Positions 33,730-44,807 are shown, counted from the first letter of the stretch. The stretch is 64,000 nt of DNA from Davidsoniella eucalypti (GCA_004009845.1 RMBW01000025.1:275249-339248); one strand, 5' to 3'. The notes: generated by a model not told the origin, from the letters alone. Program-made: numbers and translations.

Positions 33730-34782
33730 ATGGTCCGTCTTGGAGATCTGGTCTTGGACCCTAACAGTGTCGTAAACCCGGACTGGTTCCTCGATTTCCC
33801 CCCGGTCGGTACTGTCGATCCTAAACTTTTGAGTATAGGAAGTGAGACTGTGGCGGCAGTCTCTGGCGGGGCCGCGCAAGCCCCGCCCACGCCCAAGGTG
33901 GCTGATGACGCCGCAGCTAGCGAGAAGCCAGCTGCCTTGGAGGGTGAGTGGGATATGGAAGACCTGTTCAGGGAGCCTGAAGGCTTCGACTGGACAGAGT
34001 TTTTGGATATACTCCCTTCCCCTTCCCTTTCCCCCCTCGTCGATGCCCCTGCCATTGCCGCTCCAACAGTTGCCGATGCTGTTGAAGCCTTCGTCCCGCT
34101 TTGGCTTCCCGCACCTCTCGCCGCACCTATTGAGGCTGCGGAGGTTGTAGAGGCTGTGGAGGCTGAGGAGACGGCTCTGGCCCCAGCAGGCCCCGTGGCT
34201 GTTGAAGAAACCGATGGCTCCACCGGCAGCGAGGAGCCTACGCGCCCAAATGTGGCGGCTCGGACTCGAGTCCGCCGCCCAGCAGCGGCGCGAGTCTTCC
34301 GGCCTGGTGCAGTCATCGGCCAGCAGGTGGGAAGCTCTTCCCCCCCACTTGCTGGGGGCATCTTTTCAGGGGCCCGGGTCTTCATCACCAGGATGACCGG
34401 GTTCCTAAAGCACGCACCTCTCCCACCCAACGGCCAACTGCCGCTGCGGAGAGAAAATGGGAGCCGCTACTTGGAGTGTCCAATCTGCCAAGCGGCATTC
34501 GCTGTGCCCCCGAGGGTCTCGGATGCCGACGCAGCCAAGAGCGTGCGCACCAATGTGCGCAGGCACTTCATGAACGTCCATATGGACGCTCGTGTTGCTT
34601 GCATTTCGTCCGGTCGTTGCGCCGACCGGGCTGATAATCTCAAGGCCCTGTGTGCAAAGCATGGATGCGTGCACACAAGGGCCAGCGGAATGGTGTCCTC
34701 CTACCGCGACCCGGCAGGCACCGATGTTGCCGCTCATATGAAGGGCGGGTGGGGATCGTTTGTGACCCACTTCTCCTTATGA
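33730..34782 (+). CDS. Orphan zinc-finger protein with acidic N-terminus
   Basis: 350 residues from the ATG at 33730, single coding exon, strongly GC-rich. The N-terminal half has an acidic/aromatic patch (EWDMEDLFREPEGFDWTEFL) like transcription-activation segments, followed by an Ala/Pro/Glu-rich low-complexity stretch. The C-terminal part has a C2H2-type finger: LECPICQAAF, then RRHFMNVH (CxxC...HxxxxH, spacing longer than classical). Additional Cys/His follow (SSGRCADRA, ALCAKHGCVH), possibly a second metal site. Basic residues (RTRVRRPAAARVFRP) precede the finger and could serve nuclear entry or nucleic-acid binding. A DNA/RNA-binding role is inference; the family is not recognised. It sits alone inside the inverted-repeat bracket; composition and isolation resemble the arm ORFs. 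Confidence 0.6.
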   Translation: MVRLGDLVLDPNSVVNPDWFLDFPPVGTVDPKLLSIGSETVAAVSGGAAQAPPTPKVADDAAASEKPAALEGEWDMEDLFREPEGFDWTEFLDILPSPSLSPLVDAPAIAAPTVADAVEAFVPLWLPAPLAAPIEAAEVVEAVEAEETALAPAGPVAVEETDGSTGSEEPTRPNVAARTRVRRPAAARVFRPGAVIGQQVGSSSPPLAGGIFSGARVFITRMTGFLKHAPLPPNGQLPLRRENGSRYLECPICQAAFAVPPRVSDADAAKSVRTNVRRHFMNVHMDARVACISSGRCADRADNLKALCAKHGCVHTRASGMVSSYRDPAGTDVAAHMKGGWGSFVTHFSL

Positions 34783-35918
34783 GCGCCAACTTTGGTGCTC
34801 GGGATGTGATCTGGACCCATGGCCATGGGTACTGGGCATCTACAGCTCGAAGACTGCTAGACTGCTTAGATCCTTGGCCATTGCCGGTGTAGATCATTCC
34901 CGAAGGACACGTTCTTGCGTGTGTGCCATTGCTACCGAAGCATGGCACACTTGGGTATATCTGGGTTGGAGTTTTGGGTTTGGGGTTCTGGTTTGGGGTT
35001 CTGGTTTTTGTTATATTTTTTTGCATTTTTTATTGCTTTCTTGGGCTGTGGCACAACAGAAACACACCCACAATTGATTTTTTTCCATTCTTTCTTCCAC
35101 AATACTTCTATCTCTCTCTCGGCAATGTGAAATGTGAAATGATTCAAGAAATATCATCCAAATGCAAATAGAACATCATTTCAATAAGTTGGTACACTAA
35201 ATTTTGAAATAATGTTCTTCTAGAAATAAACAGTAAACTAGTCTAGCACCTCAAACGCACAAAACTGAGCAACAGTTTACATGTCACGATACTTGCCGAC
35301 CTCAGCACTATGAGAGACGTTACCTATACAACGAACAGCACTATAGTTTTGTGTCATAGTTTTTTTCTCCTAATTTTTCGTGCTGTCTTATTCACTTACA
35401 ACCACTTCTACATAACAACAACTCACGTTTTTACTGACTCAGAAAGAGATGCAGCAAATTAATCGGTGCCACGACTCTAATTAGTTATTCCAGAAATGCC
35501 AGTTTCCACACACTAGAATAACTGACTACAGACCAACAAACCTATAATTAACTTATTAGGTCTTGAATCTAGGACACAAGTATGTAGAGATACTCATATA
35601 TCTCTATGGATATCTACAACATGCTTCACGACTATAACAGAAAAATTTGTAGGGAGAGGTCTCTTTATTCAATGTCAGGCCGTCATCGTGTTTTCCCTGT
35701 GGAGTCTTCACGCAACACAGAACTGAAGCCAAATAAAGATCTATATCCCTACGAATGTCTCAACCAATAGTCAAGTACATATATTCGGTAAAAACTTCAT
35801 TGCGCGACCGAGGAATGGTTTGATATTAGTCTACAACCCTATGTCATACATAGCTTTACAGATGGAATTATTGGATAGAAATTATTAAATTAAAAAGAGA
35901 GATCAAAAAGAGAACACT
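34783..35918. other. Intergenic, 3' flank of zinc-finger ORF
   Basis: The first part has tandem TTTGGGGTTCTGG units (near 34979-35010) and T-rich runs, probably 3' UTR. The rest is AT-rich with no supportable gene. Confidence 0.4.
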
Positions 35919-35989
35919 GACCACGATGGGATTCGAACCCACAATCTTTTGATTCGTAGTCAAACGCCTTGCCATTGGGCCACGCGGCC
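35919..35989 (-). tRNA. tRNA-Arg (anticodon ACG)
   Basis: 71-nt intronless cloverleaf on the minus strand. The acceptor stem GGCCGCG pairs with CGTGGTC (with G-U pairs). The D arm contains TGGCCCAATGGCAAGGCG; the anticodon stem is TTTGA/TCAAA with loop CTACGAA, giving ACG. The T arm GTGGG-TTCGAAT-CCCAT is canonical. It decodes CGU and, as inosine, CGC/CGA. It lies in the repeat-rich bracket beside a (TTG)n tract. Confidence 0.95.
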
Positions 35990-35995
35990 TTATCT

Positions 35996-36013
35996 TGTTG
36001 TTGTTGTTGTTGT
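35996..36013 (+). repeat. (TTG)n microsatellite
   Basis: Six TTG units, 7 bp from the 5' end of the tRNA gene. Confidence 0.8.
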
Positions 36014-36553
36014 TATATTTATTCTCTTCCTAAACTATTACGAGTGGATTTTCGAGTCCGGTCGTGCCGATTTTTCTGTCTCCGGTATATCTTATCCACT
36101 TCCACCCGTATCCTAGTCCGGGTCCGGACTACCCTCCCGGGCTCCATAGGACGCCTTCATGGATACCCCCTGTAACTTCAAAACATCCTCAAACCATTCC
36201 CCAAAAAAAGACCCACATCATCCAAGCCCTAAGTGGGGCTACCATCCACGTAATCAGGTGACCGCACCATCCGACGCGCCTCCAAGAGGCTGGTGATCGA
36301 GTGTCGAGAGAAGCAAAAAATTGGCGTAGTCGAGTCGGGTGCGATGGTAGAGGCACAGCGACAAGACTCCCGCGCCGCGGGTTGGGCTTCCGGAACCTTC
36401 AAAAATAGGTTGCCCTTCGAGTATGAGTGTGTCTCCCTGAGCTTTGTAGTGTGTAGTGACTCGGGAGACCAGCGATCGCGTGAGTGTGGCGAAAAGGGGG
36501 GCGATTGTTGGTGAGAACATCTCTCGAGAGAGGAAAAAGTCGGGCTCAAGGCC
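36014..36553. other. Unresolved stretch with a minus-strand open frame
   Basis: The minus strand is open at about 36254-36520 (86 or so codons, including KAQGDTLILEGQPIFEGSG). It follows directly on the degenerate exon at 36554-36707 and may derive from the same unknown gene in another frame. Not recognised. Confidence 0.25.
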
Positions 36554-36707
36554 TCATACTCGATGCATCAATAAAGACAAGTGTCTAAAAAGATAAAAAG
36601 AATGGACAGCAGCATTGGGAATATGTGCTGGTCGCTCTTGAAAACCCACGACGAAGGGGAAAAATTCGTCTTTGGACAAAGGGGGAGGTAACTTGAACTC
36701 AAAGTTA
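36554..36707 (-). pseudogene. Degenerate exon of an unrecognised gene (copy 2)
   Basis: Minus-strand frame starting NFEFKLPPPLSKDE, continuing VVGFQERPAHIPNAAV, and ending at TGA (36554-36556). It matches the plus-strand segment at 1594-1790 over about 40 residues. No start codon or splice signal can be assigned. Confidence 0.4.
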
Positions 36708-36925
36708 CCCCCCCGAGGGTTGTAGGAGGGAAGGTTGGTTGTGGGGGCCTTATCTTCTGAAGATCAGAGCGTTAGATCGCTTCAAGTTTGATCCCGAGAA
36801 TGCTGCACTGAAGGCTTAATCTCGGTGGGGCGGGCTTGGAAGCTCTAATGAGTTCCCTTGCGACTTGCACCTCAGACGAGATCTGGGTTGGAGCAGAGCT
36901 CCCTTAGAGCTCTGGTGCCTCTTGG
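36708..36925. other. Spacer, nothing recognised
   Basis: G-rich sequence between the degenerate exon and the LINE ORF1 fragment. Confidence 0.3.
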
Positions 36926-37451
36926 CTAGGGGCCGGTGAAGGGGCGGTCTCGGTGTCCGCCCGAGGAGTGTGCAGTTTTCCACACCTCTCGTTTCTGGCC
37001 TCCAGGAATTTTCGTCTGCCTCGTCTGCCGGGCCTTCCGGATTGCCCGCTTCTCCAGTTCGTCCACTCTATTTCTCAGTGGGCACTGGGGGTCATCTTCT
37101 GGGTGAGGACCTCGGCAGATGATGCATTTTGATATACTCATGTGCCACCTCGCAGCAGGGACGATGTTTGGCACTTGTGTGTGCATTGGAGCCACAGTGC
37201 TTGCACAGCTGGGCTCTGGAGCAGAGCTTCACATCGTGCCAAGAGAAGCATTTTGAGCATTGCTTCAGGGCTCTGGGTTTCTCCAGCAGTAGCCGAGTGG
37301 GGATCAGCCTGGAACCCATCTTGATCCGTTTGGGAACTTTCGTTCCTACTGCAGGTATCTTCACTGGAGGTGACTCCCCCGCCCTTGTAGATTGGGCTGA
37401 TGGGTGCACTGGAGTGGCTTTGGTGGCCGCTTGAAAACACCCAGAAATCAT
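36926..37451 (-). mobile_element. LINE ORF1 (gag-like) C-terminal fragment with zinc knuckles
   Basis: The minus strand encodes a Pro/Lys-rich segment, then Cys/His clusters: CSKCFSWHDVKLCSRAQLC, CKHCGSNAHTSAKHRPC and, after a frame change near 37100, CIICRGPHPEDDPQCPL. Such CCHC-type knuckles close the ORF1 of Tad1-like fungal LINEs and bind the element RNA. No ORF2 follows, and the N-terminal part is missing. The spacing differs from the ORF1 at 58.4-60.0 kb. Confidence 0.75.
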
Positions 37452-39131
37452 TTCGGTTGTGATGGCTGTATTGCCTATACTCTCTTTCTGCTGTATGGTA
37501 TTCTAGAAACTTACTATTTGTTCATGCAACTAGCTTGTACTATGGACTTCCTTCTTGACCTTCCTCAATGACAACTAGTTATTAGACTAGAAATTGATTT
37601 CACAGTGGAAAACTCAGTAGGTGTCACAGTGCCTCTCAAGTACAAAGTGACATTTCTTTGCGTGTAGGGTTGTGTGAGGGGTGGAGACCCTTCATACAGG
37701 AATGAAAGAGATGGTGAAGGTAGCAACTTACACACAGGAGTACAAGACATTGTAGAGAATGTAGAGAATGTAGACTTACTAACACTAGATATATACAAAA
37801 TGGAGTTAAAATAACCAGTAACGCTAAACTCGAGCGTTCAAAGGGGACGAAATAATAACCAGTCGGGGTGGCAACTAACATGATTCTTAGTATCTCTCAA
37901 TTCAAGAATTGTAGTCTGTCTTATCCAATGTACTTAAGAAAATATGCAGATTTGTATTTGTATTTGTTATTATTGACGATCGCGGGGGAGTTGGGCCAAT
38001 AAAATTGGACGCGGCTCCCACCCATCACCTTAAGGGACATGCGCACTATCTGTGTTGATGATGATGATGATTTTATTTATAGTCTAGAGCTTTATCTAAG
38101 AGCTCCTTTTCGACTCCGGGCGAGGCCGTGTTTTCTGGCACCAGTTTTCTATGTTCCTAGTATCCGGGACTGCTCAGACTAGACTGGCATCCATCCCTTT
38201 TACAGTAGCAACAACTACTTGTGTATCTAGCTTCTAAAAACACAGGGTGTGGTAACCCTAGTGGTTATAGAGGGAAATGAAAATATGCACAGAATGACCT
38301 TGATGGTATGTATCTCTCTCAAGTAATGAAAATATACTCCCGTATGAAGTTGGAAATTACCGTCTATACGCTTTAGCTATTACTTCTATCCTACTACTAT
38401 TTTTTATGGCGGTAGAATAAAAAAAAACCGCTATGTGCATTCGTGCCTTAGTTGGCCGATGAGGGGGATAACAGCATCAACAGTCACAACCATAACATCA
38501 AATTGTTATGTCACATGATGTAGCAGATATGTTGTTGGGATAAATGTGGATTGACTGATGGCAATAAACAAACCAAAGGTTACACAAACTCCCATTAAAT
38601 TCTCAAGAGTTGCTCTTTTGCCCTAAAAAATACCTTTTGACCTAATCTCATCAATCTTCTGCTTTGGCTATCAACCTTACACTCTATTAACTGAGCTCTG
38701 GCCACACAATCACTCTGGTTTGTCCTCCAAACCCAACGAATTTATTAGAATACCTGCTAATCAACCATACCTTCCCAAGCCTTCAACTTGCACTCTTTAT
38801 GTTGATAGATAGCCATCTTCACAGACACACCCAAGGTTCGGCTTGCTTTTCTACCCTTTAGAGCCTAATTCTCTTTGGCGTTGAGATTAAGACCTACGGC
38901 AATGCCCGCAGGAGCCTTAGCATATACAGCAGATTGTGCTTTCTGGGCTTGGAGGGCCTTTGGTACCAGTCATTGATTGATACAAAAACTCTGTGGTACT
39001 AGATTGTACTACATGGCTATTCGAGCCACCCATCGATAAGTTTATAGGCTAAGAAGAAGAAGAGGTATTCATATATCAACTTAGCTTTTAGTTTTACTAT
39101 CCGGGTTTTAGGATTATTTGCTAACCATCAC
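37452..39131. other. Intergenic, nothing recognised
   Basis: Contains a short (GAT)n run near 38056-38071. No supportable gene or RNA. Confidence 0.4.
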
Positions 39132-41669
39132 ATGTATAAGACCTATAGTTATCCTATATTCAAAATGGAAAAATCGAATCGTTTCAAGCGCATTTCTGCG
39201 CCATTCAGAGCATGCAAGACTTTGGAAGACTTTTTGCCACTCACTAGTTGGGACTATAATCAACTTGACTCGGGTTTCCTTAGCTCCATCACATCAACAA
39301 TCTCGAGTGGAAAACATGTTGGATATATTCAGGATCTTTGGAGTGTGATTATGATTCATATTAAGTCCTCGCACAGTCTTTCCGAAACCTCACGGGATAT
39401 ATTGACTGGTGATGTTGACTTTCAGATCAGCGTCTTCCTCAAGCTACCGAAATGCCCCATCATTCATGGCCTTCCTGACAGATCTTTTTTACCAGAGATA
39501 CTAGATACAATCAATATCTTGCTCAGCATATCTGACCAAGGCACAGAGGAAGTGAGTCCCATCACCAAGCACGCATTCGATAGAGAAGAACTAGTATCAT
39601 CCAGCAGTTCCACAACGAATAGTTTGTCTCTGTTAAACCATACCAACAATTGCTTGACAACTTGGACAAGTGCCACCGATGAATTTCTTTCTCCATATAC
39701 CTCGGTTATAGGCCCATCAGGTATTGGGAAGTCATTCACAGTAAAGCAATTGGCAAAAGCCCATGACATTTATGTTATATACATTTGTCTGGCACCGAAT
39801 CTGCATCGAGGCTTTCCCCGCCGCACTCGAAGTGCTGATGCTTATGCAGCCAAATTTCATGAAGATAGGTTGTTACTACAAGATCATCTGCTGAAAACAC
39901 TCAAATGACATCTTTGTATTGCCAGCTACCTTCGAAACTTAGGAGTCCCTGCCTCTGATTTTTGGGATCTTCAGGTCGACGAAAAGCATCTCTACTTCCA
40001 GGCCAAGATTTATGAGTTGCTCAAGTGTTCCTCGGAAGAAACTGCTACCATGGAGCTAAACCTTGACCCTCTCTACAAAGATACTTTGCAAGAGGCCCTT
40101 GCCTTTGAAAACTTTGAGCTAATGTCGCACTTGTCTTCCCAAAGCCACAATTCTGCGTCTTCTCCTTTTTCTTCTCTTTCTGCTTCCTCTTCTTCCTCTT
40201 CTTCTTCATCTTCCCCGGGTCACAGCATTGATTTCGTCTTTGCCTTTGACGAAGCGCGAAATCTCATAGTCAACGACAAGGCTCTCCCCTTTAGATCATT
40301 GCGAACAGTACTCCGTAATTTGGGTACTGGAAACCTGGGTGTAAATATTTTTACTTTATTGATGGATACTTCATCTAAAGTCTCAAACTTCTCACCCCCA
40401 AGTTTTATGGACCCTAGCCAAAAGGTCCCATCCGGTGACTCCACAACTAGAAAGCTTTTTGAGCCATTCTTCGAGTTCCATTCCCTAGATCTTTTTAGAT
40501 CAAAAGAATTAGACTCCAATCTCGATCGTCCAGATACAACATGGGAAAGCCTCTTCTCATGTAGTCGACCAATGTTTGGTGCATACGCCAGGGCTCCAGA
40601 CAAGGCCTCTTCAGATAACCATATGAACTTTTGTATTGGCCTTGCTAAAGCCAAACTTGATCCAAAACGACGCATTGATCCAAATAATTTCAGCAAAGTC
40701 CGATATCTAGCACTTCTATTGAACCGTGCCAGTTTTAAGGTTCGCCACCAGCCCTATTGTCAGAAACTAGTTTCTGGCTGGATGCAGTACATTGTGGGTA
40801 TCTCTGAAGATCGTGAGCATATCGATATCTGTCACCCCCCAGAACCCATTCTGGCCATGGCTGCTCGCTATCACTTGTCTGGAGATGCACTTATTGAGGC
40901 ATTGGTGGACTTCAGATACAATTTGGATATCGGGTTTGTCAGTATTAGTGATGCTGGCGAATTTGTTGCTAGCTGGATACTTTTGCTTGCCTTTGATGGG
41001 GGGTCAATTCAAGATGAGTTTGTACCAAGCCCACTCCATCTCATTCACTATTTAGAGGCCCTATTTGGTGCAGATTTCCATGAGAGCATACTATCTGCAG
41101 TGCCTGCCTCACTATGTACAGGAAGAGTTTTCTTCAATCGAATTCTTAGGTTTGTTTCCGACTCAGGAAGGCCTACTCCTGATAACATGTTCTACCTATA
41201 CAACAGGTGCTGTGCATGTTTTCTACCTTGGAATACTCCTGGTGCGGATATTCTGATACCAGTCTGGATTCCCAAGTCAACAGAGCATTCTGCTCATATG
41301 GGCTGTATATTGGTTCAAGTCAAGAACAGAGCTAATGATAGATATACCCCTTCCCTCAAGAATGAGGCCAGGAGTTCTATCCAACAAGCTATTGAGCACC
41401 TTGGAATTGATATTGCGCAAACCCCAGTGCTTGGATTGATGCTTTGTCTTCGGCCATCCTCTTCGGACAGAGTTACAATATTTGAGTCAAGACCGAGGTC
41501 CACTACCCCAGTCTGTTTAGTAATCGGTATGAATGCTTCTGTATATCCTTTTTTCAATCGTTACAGTACTATACTTCATAAGATACTTTCTGATCTTCTT
41601 TATGCAAAAGCTAGTCGGTGTAAGTCAAGCAAGTATAGCTATGTAAAGAGCATGCTACAAACAGTATAG
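39132..41669 (+). pseudogene. P-loop NTPase plus restriction-endonuclease-fold protein (Crinkler/RHS-like), one in-frame stop
   Basis: A single frame of 846 codons from ATG 39132, broken once by TGA at 39906-39908 (codon 259) and otherwise open on both sides. Walker A GPSGIGKS lies at codons 194-201; Walker B FAFDEA at about 370-375 follows a long Ser run (about codons 341-361). The C-terminal third has an E/Q-x-K-type core, LVQVKNR (about 728-733), preceded by a hydrophobic strand, as in PD-(D/E)xK nucleases. This NTPase-REase order matches the Crinkler/RHS-like proteins described from oomycetes, chytrids and some fungi. No secretion signal or LFLAK-type motif is visible. With one stop it may be a very young pseudogene, a polymorphic allele or a read-through gene; the assignment rests on motif order only. 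Confidence 0.7.
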
Positions 41670-41859
41670 ATTTCTGCTAAATATATGGGCTCCCTTTTCA
41701 TTACTAAGTGCATTTCATTCACTATTTCCCTGAAATAGTTATAACTATATCTTTTATCTGTTAATCTTCTTCAGAATGAATGCCAATGATGTAGGACTAA
41801 TAACAATAGTATCGCTGTACGGTATTTCATTTTTCCATACAGTTATCAATTTATTTACA

Positions 41860-42480
41860 TGAAGATTATAAGCAATACGCTAGCTCTGAGGGAGCTCTTG
41901 CGTTGTTTGGTGGATGGACGGGAATCGATCTGAGCAAGTACGGTGGCGAGGAGGAACTGCGACAGGTCGAGAGTAACGCGGTCAAGTAAGTCAAAGCTGC
42001 CGATGCAAGCTATATATCTAAAGTATCACTAACACCAAAGCCAGGTCATCTGTCGAGAGCTATACGAGATTCTCCCTGCGGAACTCGTAGTGGACTAAGC
42101 GCACTATCACAAAGCATGTCAACTTGAGTGGAAACAGACCATTGATTGTGGGAACTCCAGAGCAAGTGGCTGATGCTCTCGAAGTTTGGGTCGATGAGGC
42201 TGGCATTGGAGGCTTCGATTTTGTAAGTCTTTGTTTTTATGTGATAACCTATAGTCTCGTGATAATTTAATTTGACTTCACAATCGAAACTCACTTGTGG
42301 GTGTCCATATCGGGCAATAAAGTGATACATAGTAGAGTTCCTAATTGGTAAATTTCATATGCTAACATCCTTTTTACTACGCTCACAGGCCTATGTTTTG
42401 CTCCCACAGTTTTTCCAAGACATTGCACAATTGCTCCTCCCAAAACTTCGTCGCAAGTTCCCAAAGGCACTTACCGCGAG
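41860..42480 (+). pseudogene. 3' part of flavin monooxygenase (copy C, in right arm)
   Basis: Duplicate of the 3' exons of copy B. YASSEGALALFGGWTGIDL to RQVESNAVK is followed by a GTAAGT donor. The next exon contains an in-frame TAG (NS*WTKRTIT), then IVGTPEQVADALEVWVDEAG, then another donor. The last part (about 42390-42480) matches LLPQ..QDIAQLLLP. Everything upstream of the YEDYK-type segment is missing, so it cannot make an enzyme. Confidence 0.8.
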
Positions 42481-42831
42481 AACTTCTATGCGAAGAAGGG
42501 CCAAAGTCATTCTCGTAATGATCACGTGAGCACAAAGTTCCAATGGAGGGCTGGAACTGCTGAGGAAAACAAGATTCTAAATGAGAGCAGAGACATGCAA
42601 TGGATATTTCACAATATAGAGATATTGACAATTGGTACTGATTGATTGAAACAAAACAAAACAAAAAAATAACAGAAAAGGAACCAAAGCAAACCCCAAA
42701 ATTCCAAAACTCCATCCCAACATCATAAAATCGACCCAATCCCGGTTAGATGCTCAGCCCAGTCTATGTCTCCAGTTCATGCCTGCCCACCTGTGTCTCA
42801 CCAACCTCACCACCCCGTCCCAACTCAGCAC

Positions 42832-43881
42832 TCAAGCAACGAAAGCTCTTCGCCCGTCCAAGTCTATCTCGCCTTGTATGACGAAGTCAGACATTCGATG
42901 TAGCATCACTTTGATCTGTTCATCGATGCCCTCCATCTTGTCACCAAACGCAGGCTCAACGAGGATCCGGACGTTCACGAGCTTTCCGTCGCTCTCGTAG
43001 GACGGGTTGTGCGCCACATCAACCGTGATGACGCGATTCGTGAGGTTGCTTCGGAGCCACCAAGGTCCGTCACCAATTTCCTGCGCGGGATGATCCTCCG
43101 GGTAGGAATTTTTGCCGCGGAAAATGGGGGTTGCCTTGGAGATGACAACAGAGAAGTTACCAGCCGACAGGTCGGGCATCGCTGAAACCGGCAAGATATT
43201 GCCAGGCTTGAAGGTGCTCACATATCTCGCCGCTGGGGCGTGTTCAACGACGCGATCGTGGGAGGGCATGAACCCGCAGGCGTTGGGCAACCCAAAATCC
43301 TCGTATTGAGAGCAGACTGGTATGCAGTATAGTCCGCCCTCTTGATAGCTGCTGGGTTTGCTATCTTGGACGGGCTGATGGGATAGCCCGCCCTGAGGAT
43401 CTTGGTAGCTGTACGTACTGTTTTGGGAGTAATAGTAGTACCACTCCTGAGCTAGTGTGAAGGCTGCTAGCTCGGCCTCTCTGATGGCGCAGATCAATCC
43501 ACCCTCAGGCATGACAGCCTCCAGCAGTGGGGTAGCTGGCGTGGAGTCGGAGTAGTCGGAAACTCCGCTGTCAGCGTCTAGATCCGGCTCTTCAGACACT
43601 AGCTCGGATTGCCCTTCGCTCTGGGCAGTTTCATCCTCGATGTCACCAGACACCTCAGGAACTACAGCGACGCTGCGGGGGGGGAGGAAGACTGTAGAAG
43701 CGGCCCAGATGGCCTGGTCCTGCTTTGCGATATCTAAGGCGTTCTGGGCCCAGCTGGTTTGGGCCTCGTCGTAATTGGCCTCATCGAGGTGGCCAAGTCC
43801 GGAAACTGCCAGAGACTCATAGGCATCAACACCAAGGACGATGTTGACACTGGTGCGGATCTGAGCCTCGGTGTCGTTCAT
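42832..43881 (-). CDS. Unrecognised acidic orphan protein (right-arm copy)
   Basis: 349 residues, near-identical to the ORF at 23594-24640. Visible differences are ELV for ELE in the acidic stretch, one added residue (AIREAELAAF), Ser for Cys in the Tyr-rich segment and Ser for Thr in the MPTHDR motif. Both copies keep the frame over the whole length, although flanking non-coding DNA has more changes; that hints at constraint or very recent duplication. The promoter with its TATA box is also conserved (about 44161-44172, minus strand). Function unknown. Confidence 0.6.
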   Translation of the reverse strand: MNDTEAQIRTSVNIVLGVDAYESLAVSGLGHLDEANYDEAQTSWAQNALDIAKQDQAIWAASTVFLPPRSVAVVPEVSGDIEDETAQSEGQSELVSEEPDLDADSGVSDYSDSTPATPLLEAVMPEGGLICAIREAELAAFTLAQEWYYYYSQNSTYSYQDPQGGLSHQPVQDSKPSSYQEGGLYCIPVCSQYEDFGLPNACGFMPSHDRVVEHAPAARYVSTFKPGNILPVSAMPDLSAGNFSVVISKATPIFRGKNSYPEDHPAQEIGDGPWWLRSNLTNRVITVDVAHNPSYESDGKLVNVRILVEPAFGDKMEGIDEQIKVMLHRMSDFVIQGEIDLDGRRAFVA

Positions 43882-44807
43882 TATGAAATCGTCTTCAATG
43901 ATGTTAGATTCACAGATATAGAGCCAGAAGAATGGGAGATACATACTAGATCAAATTTCAAAGTGGATTATAAAAAGATGGTGTTGTTGGGAGGTAGCGA
44001 GTTGACAAACTACAAGATGATTAATCTTGTAAGAGAAAATGGGAAGAAGAAGGTATAATTTTAATCAATAAAGCTGGTTATATCAAGAATGGACTGTAAG
44101 TCAATGAATCGATGGTGATGAAAGATGGAAAGAAAAAAGAAAAAAAAACTAGGACTGCAACGCCTTTTTATAGACTGCTGTGGCCAATTTTGAAAGGAAA
44201 GTCCTATAAATGCCGTTCAATCGGCCTAGTAGCCAAGTCAGGCCATTCTTACAGATGACCTTCTCATTAAAGAAAACTACATGATAGCTAAAGTCCTAAT
44301 TTTATTGAAGTCCTAAAAGTCTGTATAAGGTTAGACCTCTGGACATGCCGAGAGCGAGGCTCTGACACGGTTAGCACACACGACATCACGATCGTACTTG
44401 TATTTCCGGGCAATCGGTGATTTATATCCAACGCAAGAAAATGATGATGGTCAGAGATAGTGAAGTGATACTATAATCAGATTGATTTTACATATTTCTG
44501 AGATCAGGGGCTATACTATGAGATGTCTACAACATCAACAACAACAGAAATATACACAAACCGTTCGTATATCACATGTACATATATCAGTTAACTGCTA
44601 ATCTACTTAACGGTAGTTCTCACTAGTTAAGCCTCACTTTTGCCGCATTTGGCCTGTTGCTTAACTATATTTGTCCTACGTGAGTCTGTAAGCAGAAAAA
44701 AAGGGGACTTGTACTAATTTAGCTTTCTTTGGGGTTTTCCATAAAGTTAGGGTTTATCATACACTTGGTGATAGTAGTTGTCTACCTCGGTCTCGATCTC
44801 CTCCAAC

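Larger units (their letters stand above)
41860..44783. repeat. Inverted duplication, right arm (~2.9 kb)
   Basis: Reverse-complement partner of 22736-25632. Relative to the left arm it has a ~48-bp insertion near 44537-44590 (ACAACAACAG to ATATCAG) and lacks a ~9-bp duplication in the monooxygenase exon. The inner edge begins abruptly in the monooxygenase coding sequence at about 41860, with unrelated AT-rich DNA before it. The outer edge ends some 25 bp before the start codon of the pseudogene at 44808. Confidence 0.92.

Noticed and set aside
33711..34430. 239-codon minus-strand ORF opposite the zinc-finger gene
   Set aside because: Shadow caused by GC-rich codons; low-complexity Ser/Thr/Ala product.
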